14,880 nucleotides of DNA, taken from Thermodesulfatator sp. GTDB taxonomy: Bacteria; Desulfobacterota; Thermodesulfobacteria; Thermodesulfobacteriales; Thermodesulfobacteriaceae. The stretch covers positions 1 to 14,880 of the forward strand of contig JALWWR010000152.1 of assembly GCA_026993045.1 (NCBI GenBank), written 5' to 3'. Positions 6,876 through 12,900 of the stretch are shown here, one piece after another (the first letter of the stretch is position 1; each line of letters starts with the position of its first letter). A program made the translations under genes and the position numbers. The notes under the pieces are model-generated. The model had not been told where the DNA came from. It did not search any database and saw only the letters and a list, made by a program, of their open reading frames with translations.

Positions 6876-6952
6876 CCCGTTTTACCAAGGAGGGAGAAAT
6901 TTCTCCTTTTTCTTTGGGGACTTTAAAGGGCCCGCAAGGGCAAGGCCTTTAA
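6867..6952 (+). promoter_or_regulatory. Structured argF leader with mutually exclusive hairpins (candidate attenuator)
   Basis: Hairpin A: CCTTGTAAA (6867-6875) pairs with TTTACCAAGG (6881-6890), nine pairs with one bulged C. Hairpin B: GGAGA-AATT-TCTCC (6893-6906), extendable through A-U and G-U pairs to 6888-6911, leads into TTTTTCTTT and looks like an intrinsic terminator. A and B share 6888-6890, so both cannot form fully. Hairpin C: TTAAAGG (6923-6929) with CCTTTAA (6946-6952), capped by GCCC-GCAA-GGGC (6930-6941), a GNRA tetraloop. GCCCG (6930-6934) can instead pair with CGGGC (6955-6959), just before the argF SD GGGAGG (6961-6966). No known riboswitch class was recognised. Confidence 0.4.
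6888..6915 (+). terminator. Possible attenuating intrinsic terminator in the argF leader
   Basis: The 14-bp perfect palindrome GGAGAAATTTCTCC (6893-6906) gives a five-pair stem with an AATT loop, which can lengthen with A-U and G-U pairs, and is followed at once by TTTTTCTTT (6907-6915). The arrangement fits a terminator about 60 nt upstream of argF. As DNA, the palindrome could equally be a repressor site. Confidence 0.35.
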
Positions 6953-6973
6953 CACGGGCAGGGAGGCTTAGAA

Positions 6974-7885
6974 ATGAAACACATTCGCAGGCTTTTAGAT
7001 CTAGAGCCCGAAGAGGCGCGGTCTCTCATTGCGGAGGCCTTGGAGCTTAAGAAACGGCTCAAGGCTGGGATTCCACAGCATTCTTTGGCTGGGAAGATCT
7101 TGGCTTTGATCTTTGAGAAACCCTCTACCCGTACCCGGGTCTCTTTTGAGGCCGCTATGATGAAATTAGGCGGCCAGACCATTTTCCTTTCCTCTCGCGA
7201 CCTGCAATTGGCCCGGGGAGAACCCCTGAAAGACACGGCCCGGGTGCTCTCCCGTTACGTGGATGGCTTGGTGGTGCGGACCTTTGGGCAGGAGGTAGTG
7301 GAGGAGCTGGCGGCTTACGCCTCAGTGCCGGTGATAAACGGCCTTTCGGACAAGTTCCACCCCTGTCAGGTCCTTTCGGATCTCATGACCATCGCCGAGA
7401 CCGGTCGAAATTTGGAAAAGATCAAGGTGGCCTGGATCGGAGACGGGAACAATATGGCCAACTCTTGGCTTGAAGCGGCGGTCCTTTTTGGGTTTGAATT
7501 GAGGCTGGCCTGCCCGGAGGGCTACGATCCAGACCCGGAAGTCCTTTCCCAGGCCCGAGCCCATGCCTCTAAACGGGTCATCCTAACCCGGGACCCGGTG
7601 GAGGCCGTGAAAGGGGCCGACGTCATCAATACCGACGTCTGGGCCAGCATGGGACAGGAGGAAGAGGCCGAAAAGAGACGTGAAGTCTTTGCCCCCTATC
7701 AAGTAAACCGTAAACTCTTGAAACAGGCCTCCCCAGAGGCTATTGTGCGCCACTGTTTGCCGGCCCACCGAGGGGAAGAGATCACGGAAGAGGTGCTTGA
7801 AGGACCGCAGTCAGTAGTCTGGGAACAGTCTGAAAACAAAATGTGGCTTCACGCCGCGGTCCTTAAGTATTTACTCGCCCGCTGA
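6974..7885 (+). CDS. argF: Ornithine carbamoyltransferase
   Basis: A 303-residue cytoplasmic enzyme that joins carbamoyl phosphate and ornithine to give citrulline in arginine biosynthesis; members usually form trimers. The carbamoyl-phosphate loop is STRTR (51-55, in EKPSTRTRVSFEAA), the HPCQ motif is at 129-132, the ornithine-closing SMG loop is in DVWASMGQEEE (221-231), and the catalytic-cysteine motif HCLP is at 260-263. All key residues are present. SD GGGAGG (6961-6966) lies seven bases before ATG. It stands alone, with no other arg gene in the window, behind a long structured leader. Its last 15 bases overlap the 3' end of convergent pnp, with no obvious terminator between them. Confidence 0.97.
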   Translation: MKHIRRLLDLEPEEARSLIAEALELKKRLKAGIPQHSLAGKILALIFEKPSTRTRVSFEAAMMKLGGQTIFLSSRDLQLARGEPLKDTARVLSRYVDGLVVRTFGQEVVEELAAYASVPVINGLSDKFHPCQVLSDLMTIAETGRNLEKIKVAWIGDGNNMANSWLEAAVLFGFELRLACPEGYDPDPEVLSQARAHASKRVILTRDPVEAVKGADVINTDVWASMGQEEEAEKRREVFAPYQVNRKLLKQASPEAIVRHCLPAHRGEEITEEVLEGPQSVVWEQSENKMWLHAAVLKYLLAR

Positions 7886-9991
7886 TTCCTGGGCTTTGAC
7901 CTCCTTTACCGAGTCTTCCAAGGCGGCCTTACGGGAGAGTTTGATCCGGCCGGCCTTATCGATCTCGATTACCTTGACCATGACTTCGTCGCCTTCTTTC
8001 AGGATATCGGTGACCTTCCGTACCCGTCGGTGATCTAGTTGTGAGATATGGACTAGACCTACCGTGCCAGGAAAGATCTCCACAAAGGCTCCGAAATCGG
8101 TGACCCGGGTCACTTTGCCTAGATAGAGTTTCCCTACTTCGGCTTCTTGCGCCAGCTCCTCGATCATGCGGGCCGCCTTTTGAGCCTTTTCTAAATCCGC
8201 CGAATAGATCCGGACTAACCCGGTCTGATCGTCAATATCAATCTTTACATCTCCGCAGGCCGCAATGATGCCTTTGATGGTCTTTCCGCCGGGGCCGATG
8301 ATCTGGCCCACTTTCTCAGGGTTGATCTCTAAGGTAAGGACCCGTGGGGCATAGACCGAGAGCGTTTCGCGGGGTTTGGGAAGGGTCTCTTTCATCTTAG
8401 CCAAAATAGCCAGACGGGCCTCCCGGGCCTGGGCCAAGGCCTGGGCCATGATCTCCCGGGTGATGCCGGGGATCTTTACGTCCATTTGAAAGGCCGTGAT
8501 GCCTTTCTCCGTTCCTGCCACTTTGAAATCCATGTCCCCCATGCGGTCTTCGTCTCCCAGGATGTCGGTAAGAACTACTACCTGATCCCCTTCCTTGATA
8601 AGGCCCATAGCGATTCCGGCTACCAGGTCTTTGATAGGCACCCCAGCGTCCATAAGAGATAGGGTGGCCCCGCAAACCGTAGCCATAGAGGACGAACCGT
8701 TGGACTCCAAGACGTCCGAAACCACCCGGATGGTGTAGGGGAATTCCTCTTCTCCTGGAATCACTGAAAGCAGGGCCCGCTCGGCCAACATGCCATGGCC
8801 GATTTCTCGACGGGAAGGCCCCCGCAGGGGTTTTACCTCCCCCACGCAAAAGGGAGGGAAATTGTAGTGGAGCATAAAATGTTTAAAGATCTCTTCTCCG
8901 GGGAGGTCAAGTCTTTGCTCCTCTTCCGGGCTCCCTAAAGTGGTCACCACCAGGACTTGGGTCTCGCCCCGGGTGAAAAGGGCCGAGCCGTGAGTACGGG
9001 GAAGGACCCCTACTTCACAAGTGATGGGGCGGATATCCCGGGGACCGCGGCCGTCAAGCCGGCGGTTATCTTTGAGCACCAGCTCCCGCATCCGTTTCTT
9101 TTCTAGCTCCTCTAGATATTCTCGGATCTCGGCCGCCCGGCTTAAGGCCTCTTCTCCCAGAAGGGAAAAGACCGCCTGGTAGAGTTCTTTTCTTTTGCGG
9201 TTGCGTTCCACCTTGCCCGGGGTGTTCAAGATCTCTTCCAGCTTTTCTTCCGCCAACCTAAACACCCGCTCTTTGAGTTCGGGATCCTCTTCCGCCGGGG
9301 GGACCTCCAGCTTGGGTTTCCCGGCCTTTTTCTGGAGCTCTTTTTGGAGTTCCAGAAGGGGTTTTAAGGCCTCATGGGCTACGAAAAGGGCCTCTTCCAT
9401 TACCTCTTCGGAGACCTCCCGGGCCTGGCCCTCTACCATCACGATGGCCTCTTCACTTCCAGCCACCACCAGGTTGAGATCGCTTTCCTTAAATTCTGAG
9501 AGTGAAGGGTTGATGACTAGCTGGCCATTTATCCTCCCCACCCTTACCGCGGCGATGGGCCCGGAAAAGGGGATAGGAGAGAGGGTTAGGGCTGCGGAGG
9601 CCCCGGTAATGGCTAAAATGTCAGGATCGATCTCCGGGTCCATGGAAAGGACCGTGGCGATGATCTGAGTGTCGTAACGCCAGCCCTTGGGAAAAAGGGG
9701 TCTTATAGGGCGGTCGATAAGGCGGGCGGTGATGGTCTCTTTCTCGCTGGGCCGTCCCAGCTCCCGCTTAAAATACCCTCCCGGGATGCGACCGGCGGCG
9801 TAATACATCTCTTGGTATTCCACCGTAAGGGGCAAAAAGTCCACTTCGCGTTCTTCAGGCGAGGCCACCGCCGTGACCAGGACCACCGAGTCTCCACAGC
9901 TTACTAGCACCGATCCGTGGGCCTGCTTGGCTACCCGACCAGTCTCTAAAACGAACAGGCGCCCCCCTACCTCTGTTTCCAGACGTACCAT
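7871..9991 (-). CDS. pnp: Polynucleotide phosphorylase
   Basis: A 706-residue 3'-5' exoribonuclease that phosphorolytically degrades mRNA and can add tails; it forms trimers and may join a degradosome. Domain order is complete: RNase PH-like 1 (about 10-145), alpha-helical linker (about 240-300), RNase PH-like 2 (about 310-540) with ESNGSSSMATVCG (429-441) and the metal-binding GDMDFKVAGT (485-494), KH domain with GPGG (566-569 in VGQIIGPGGKTIKG), and S1 domain (about 618-685) with GKVTRVTDFGAFVEI. The start follows rpsO by 14 bases and has a clear AAGGAGG. It is the last gene of the operon and its stop lies inside the argF 3' end. Confidence 0.98.
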   Translation of the reverse strand: MVRLETEVGGRLFVLETGRVAKQAHGSVLVSCGDSVVLVTAVASPEEREVDFLPLTVEYQEMYYAAGRIPGGYFKRELGRPSEKETITARLIDRPIRPLFPKGWRYDTQIIATVLSMDPEIDPDILAITGASAALTLSPIPFSGPIAAVRVGRINGQLVINPSLSEFKESDLNLVVAGSEEAIVMVEGQAREVSEEVMEEALFVAHEALKPLLELQKELQKKAGKPKLEVPPAEEDPELKERVFRLAEEKLEEILNTPGKVERNRKRKELYQAVFSLLGEEALSRAAEIREYLEELEKKRMRELVLKDNRRLDGRGPRDIRPITCEVGVLPRTHGSALFTRGETQVLVVTTLGSPEEEQRLDLPGEEIFKHFMLHYNFPPFCVGEVKPLRGPSRREIGHGMLAERALLSVIPGEEEFPYTIRVVSDVLESNGSSSMATVCGATLSLMDAGVPIKDLVAGIAMGLIKEGDQVVVLTDILGDEDRMGDMDFKVAGTEKGITAFQMDVKIPGITREIMAQALAQAREARLAILAKMKETLPKPRETLSVYAPRVLTLEINPEKVGQIIGPGGKTIKGIIAACGDVKIDIDDQTGLVRIYSADLEKAQKAARMIEELAQEAEVGKLYLGKVTRVTDFGAFVEIFPGTVGLVHISQLDHRRVRKVTDILKEGDEVMVKVIEIDKAGRIKLSRKAALEDSVKEVKAQESAGE

Positions 9992-10005
9992 TCAATCCTC
10001 CTTAT

Positions 10006-10275
10006 TTACCCGCGGAGTCCCAGCTCTTTGACCAGTTGGCGATAGCGGGTAAAGTCCGTGCGTCTTAAGTAATTCAGGAGCCTCCGCCGCCGTCCCACTA
10101 ATTTGAGCAGTCCCCGACGGGAATGATGGTCTTTTTTGTGGACCTTGAAATGTTCTTCCAGTTGTTTGAGTCGGGCCGTAAGCAGCGCGATCTGCACTTC
10201 CGGGGAACCGGTGTCCCCTTCGTGGCGCTGGAACTTTTTAATGATTTCGGCTTTGATCTCCGGATCTAAAGGCAT
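10006..10275 (-). CDS. rpsO: 30S ribosomal protein S15
   Basis: An 89-residue primary-binding protein of the 30S central domain that recognises the three-way junction of 16S rRNA helices 20-22 and contacts 23S rRNA in bridge B4. It has the standard length and hallmark sequences [14 protein letters not shown] (20-33) and [19 protein letters not shown] (46-64). The start has AGGAGG seven bases upstream. It sits between truB (71 bp upstream, a gap filled by a hairpin) and pnp (14 bp downstream). S15 represses its own mRNA in several bacteria, which makes the upstream hairpin of interest. Confidence 0.98.
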   Translation of the reverse strand: MPLDPEIKAEIIKKFQRHEGDTGSPEVQIALLTARLKQLEEHFKVHKKDHHSRRGLLKLVGRRRRLLNYLRRTDFTRYRQLVKELGLRG

Positions 10276-10291
10276 CCTAAACCCTCCTATA

Positions 10292-10343
10292 TAGATTTAA
10301 GCCCCTCAGGGGGAAGATCCCGCCTAGGAGCTGGCTTAATCTA
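10292..10343 (-). promoter_or_regulatory. Hairpin leader between truB and rpsO, candidate S15 autoregulatory element
   Basis: In the transcript, TAGATTAAGCC (10343-10333) pairs with GGCTTAAATCTA (10303-10292): eleven pairs with one bulged A. Inside, CTC/GAG (10330-10328 with 10307-10305) and GGGA-TCT-TCCC (10321-10311) can extend the structure. It ends four bases before the rpsO SD AGGAGG (10288-10283). An inner CCCC-TGA-GGGG could compete with the base of the long stem. No U-tract follows, so it is not a terminator. Confidence 0.4.
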
Positions 10344-10346
10344 AAC

Positions 10347-11285
10347 CTAGGAAACGAAAACCCGCAACATCTCCGCCCATCCGTCTCCGGAAAGACGTTC
10401 CGGGTAGTAAGTCACCGCTACCAATTCTCCGTTTTCGGTAACTAGCCGGAGCCAGGGAACCCGGGGCCGCCGGGGAACTTTTTGTAAGCGGATAAGCTGC
10501 CCCAAGACATTTAAGGCCAGAGGGACCCCGTGGCGGATCTTATGGGCCATGGGGTCTGAGATCACCACCGCCGGAATAAACTCCAAGGCCTTCTCTGGAG
10601 AGAGGATCTTTTCTGCTAGATGTCCTTCCTTAAGCCGTTTTTCCACTTCCTCCAAGCTTAAGGCCTCTTCGATGGTAAAGGGTCCTTTTCGCAACCGACG
10701 TAAGGCGGTCAGGGTGGCCCCACAGCCCAGGCGCTCACCTACGGTGTGGACTAAAGAGCGTACGTAAGTGCCTTTGCTACAGTAGACCTCAAAATGGACC
10801 TGCGGAAGCTCCAGGGCCCGCAAGCGAAACTCCAGGACCTCCACCCGTTTGGGCTCCTTCTGGACCTTTATGCCCTTTCGGGTCCAGCGGTAAAGGGGCT
10901 GTCCTTGATACTTGGCGGCGGAGTAAGGGGGAGGCACCTGCTCGATTACCCCCACCAACTCCTGCATCACCCTTTCAATTTCTTCCGGCTTAAGAGGAGG
11001 GACCGGGTGTCTCTCCACCACCTCTCCGGTGAGATCATAGGTGTCGGTAACCACTCCCAATTCAAAGGTCCCCTCATAAAGCTTGTCGCCTTCCAGGATA
11101 AACTGGGCGATCTTGGTGGCTTTACCTAAACAGATGGGCAACACCCCGGTAGCGAAGGGATCCAGAGTCCCGCCGTGGCCGGCCTTGCGGACCTTTAAAA
11201 GACGTTTGATCTTTTCCACCGCTTCGGTAGAGCTTAACCCTTTGGGCTTATCCAGGACCAATACTCCGTGCCACTCTGGTCTCAT
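10347..11285 (-). CDS. truB: tRNA pseudouridine(55) synthase
   Basis: A 312-residue enzyme that makes the universal pseudouridine at position 55 in the T-loop of tRNAs. The catalytic motif GHGGTLDPFATGVLP (36-50) has nucleophile Asp 42. Also present are the start KPKGLSS, YEGTFELGVVTDTYDLTG (70-87), PPPYSAAKYQGQPLYR (118-133) and CSKGTYVRSLVHTVGERLG (169-187). The tail (about 235-312) resembles the PUA domain found in many TruB proteins. I chose the ATG at 11285, which overlaps the nrnA stop as ATGA and has GGAGG about eight bases upstream. A longer frame from 11351 would add 22 non-family residues that fall inside nrnA. Confidence 0.96.
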   Translation of the reverse strand: MRPEWHGVLVLDKPKGLSSTEAVEKIKRLLKVRKAGHGGTLDPFATGVLPICLGKATKIAQFILEGDKLYEGTFELGVVTDTYDLTGEVVERHPVPPLKPEEIERVMQELVGVIEQVPPPYSAAKYQGQPLYRWTRKGIKVQKEPKRVEVLEFRLRALELPQVHFEVYCSKGTYVRSLVHTVGERLGCGATLTALRRLRKGPFTIEEALSLEEVEKRLKEGHLAEKILSPEKALEFIPAVVISDPMAHKIRHGVPLALNVLGQLIRLQKVPRRPRVPWLRLVTENGELVAVTYYPERLSGDGWAEMLRVFVS

Positions 11286-12259
11286 GCCATCTCCTCCAGA
11301 GCGAGCGCCAGTTTGTTTTTTACCAAGGTTAGCACTTCTTCTAGAGACCAACCCCGTTTTCGAAACCCTGCGGCCCGGCGATGGCCTCCGCCTCCCTCTT
11401 CTTCAGCTAAACGGGCCACATCCACACGTCCCCGGCTCCTAAGGCTCACGCCCACTTCTTCCGGCCGGATCTCTTTTACCAAGGCCGAGACCTCTACCCC
11501 ACGCATGCTCCGGAGAAAAGTGGCCAGATCTTCGGTTTCTGTCACCGAAGCCCTTACTTCTTTTAGATCTTTCAGACGCAAATACGAGACCACCGCCTTT
11601 CCCTTGAAGAGGGTCTCGCGCTGGTCTAGGACCCGTTTCAGGAGTTCAAAACGGGCGGGAGGATAATTCTCAAGCAGCCCCTCTCCCACCACCCAGGGTC
11701 GAGCCCCTTGTTTTACCAAGCGCGCCGCCGCCAGAAAGGCCTCCTCCCGGGTCTTTTCAAACCGGAAACCTCCGGTGTCGCTATAAAGTCCGGTATAGAG
11801 GTTTTCCGCGATGGCCTGATCTAAGGGCCAGCCTAGGGTCTCAAGAAGGTCTTGGATCAAAAAGGCCGTGGCCGGGGCTTGAGGATCCAGCACCACCAGA
11901 TCCGAAAGAGGCTCCCCTGCCACATCGTGATGGTCAAAGACTATAGAGATCCGAGTCTTTTTTACCCAGGGGGCCAAGTCCCCCAGCCGATCTTCCACTG
12001 CAAGATCAAAGACTAGGGCCACCGCCTCCTCTACTGGAAAGTCCCGGGGTAGGGTGGACCGGAGTTTGGAAAATCCGTGTAAGAAGTTTAGGTAAAGGGG
12101 TGGTGTATCTTCAATTAGAGGTAAGGCCACCTTTCCCTGGTTTTCAAGGGCTAGAGTCATGGCTAGGACGCAAGAGAGACCGTCGGCGTCAGGGTGAATA
12201 TGGGTCACCAGAAGGAAATAATGGTTTTCTTCAAGAAGTTTCCGAATCTTTTCTTTCAT
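11282..12259 (-). CDS. nrnA: NrnA-type DHH/DHHA1 phosphoesterase (nanoRNase / pAp phosphatase)
   Basis: A 325-residue cytoplasmic phosphoesterase. The DHH domain shows THIHPDADG (19-27), the metal-site Asp in VFDLAVED (83-90), FDHHDVAG (108-115) and LYSDTGGFRFEKT (158-170). The DHHA1 domain carries the substrate-binding GGGGHRRAAGF (289-299). Relatives degrade two- to five-nucleotide RNAs and dephosphorylate 3'-phosphoadenosine 5'-phosphate, which suits its place with pnp in the same operon. It overlaps the end of rbfA by 29 bases and truB by four (ATGA). An in-frame TTG at 12271 would add four residues; neither start has a clear SD, so coupling to rbfA is likely and the start is uncertain. 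Confidence 0.93.
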   Translation of the reverse strand: MKEKIRKLLEENHYFLLVTHIHPDADGLSCVLAMTLALENQGKVALPLIEDTPPLYLNFLHGFSKLRSTLPRDFPVEEAVALVFDLAVEDRLGDLAPWVKKTRISIVFDHHDVAGEPLSDLVVLDPQAPATAFLIQDLLETLGWPLDQAIAENLYTGLYSDTGGFRFEKTREEAFLAAARLVKQGARPWVVGEGLLENYPPARFELLKRVLDQRETLFKGKAVVSYLRLKDLKEVRASVTETEDLATFLRSMRGVEVSALVKEIRPEEVGVSLRSRGRVDVARLAEEEGGGGHRRAAGFRKRGWSLEEVLTLVKNKLALALEEMA

Positions 12260-12593
12260 GGAGTTTTTCAAAGATCTGGTCTAATTTTTCTATACTCTCG
12301 GGACGTCGGTCTGGGTGAAACTCTATCTCCGGTACGTATTTGAGATAGAGGTTTTCAGCCAGGAGATGACGGATAAATTTCCGGGCCCGCTTAAACCCTC
12401 GGGCAGCTTTCGCCCATTCTTCCTCTCCCCCTTGGACCCGATAATAGATCCGGGCCCGCTTCAGATCCGGAGAGACCTCCACCTCCGAGATACTGATAAA
12501 TCCCTGGAGGTCCGGATCCCGGAGCTCTTCTAGCAAGATCACCCCTAGGGCCTCTTTGATAAGTTCCGCAACTCTTAAATGACGATAGTGCAT
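12231..12593 (-). CDS. rbfA: 30S ribosome-binding factor A
   Basis: A 120-residue single-KH-like protein that binds immature 30S subunits and helps process the 5' end of 16S rRNA. Family features are RVAELIKEALGVILLEELRDP (7-27), ISISEVEVSPDLKRARIYY (33-51) and the C-terminal stretch LAENLYLKYVPEIEFHPD (79-96). Length is typical. The ATG follows the ylxP stop (TGA) by one base, with no obvious SD, so translation probably depends on coupling. Its 3' end runs 29 bases into nrnA. Confidence 0.96.
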   Translation of the reverse strand: MHYRHLRVAELIKEALGVILLEELRDPDLQGFISISEVEVSPDLKRARIYYRVQGGEEEWAKAARGFKRARKFIRHLLAENLYLKYVPEIEFHPDRRPESIEKLDQIFEKLHERKDSETS

Positions 12594-12594
12594 T

Positions 12595-12885
12595 TCAGTA
12601 AGAGATAAAATCGATCTCAGCCGAGATCAGCTCGAGACCATCAAAATCCTCTACAAAAGAAAGCACCTGATTGAGGCGTCGATCTACCAGGGCCCGATCG
12701 TTTCCTACGGTGGAAAGACCGATGACCGCCTTTTGCCAGAGATCCTGGTCTTCCACCTCCGCCACCGCGATCTTTTTGAAACGGGCCTCCAAACGGTGCA
12801 CCAGACTTTTAACCACCTGGCGCTTGCCCTTAAGAGAATGGATCCCCGGGATAAAAAATTCCATCCGAATCACTCCCACCACCAT
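12595..12885 (-). CDS. ylxP: DUF503 family protein YlxP
   Basis: A 96-residue small conserved protein of the DUF503/YlxP family, which is nearly always found between infB and rbfA. It begins MVVGVIRMEFFIPGIHSLKGKR in the typical way, and VAEVEDQDLWQKAVIGLSTVG (about 41-61) is the conserved core. Its molecular role is unsettled in my knowledge; position suggests ribosome assembly or initiation. I chose ATG 12885 because family members start MVVGV; an upstream TTG at 12894 would add three residues and leaves only three bases after the nearest AGG. The infB stop is 15 bases upstream. Confidence 0.93.
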   Translation of the reverse strand: MVVGVIRMEFFIPGIHSLKGKRQVVKSLVHRLEARFKKIAVAEVEDQDLWQKAVIGLSTVGNDRALVDRRLNQVLSFVEDFDGLELISAEIDFISY

Positions 12886-12900
12886 CTTTACCAAAAACCT

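Noticed and set aside
6859..7050. TTG-initiated, Arg-rich 63-residue frame in the argF leader that could be an arginine-sensing leader peptide
   Set aside because: It has no Shine-Dalgarno, a non-AUG start only about 12 bases from the predicted transcript start, and runs 77 bases into argF in another frame. The Arg content is what a shifted frame of a G/C-rich gene would give.
8397..8849. 150-residue minus-strand frame rich in Gly, Arg and Pro
   Set aside because: It is a shadow frame inside pnp; its composition is typical of the wrong frame and it matches no family.
11286..11351. Longer truB with 22 extra N-terminal residues
   Set aside because: The extension lies inside nrnA, does not resemble TruB, and the ATG at 11285 has a good SD and the ATGA coupling overlap.
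12260..12271. TTG start for nrnA at 12271
   Set aside because: Adds only four residues and has no SD; the ATG at 12259 was preferred, though this is not certain.
12886..12894. TTG start for ylxP at 12894
   Set aside because: The nearest AGG is only three bases away, and family members begin MVVGV, which matches the ATG at 12885.
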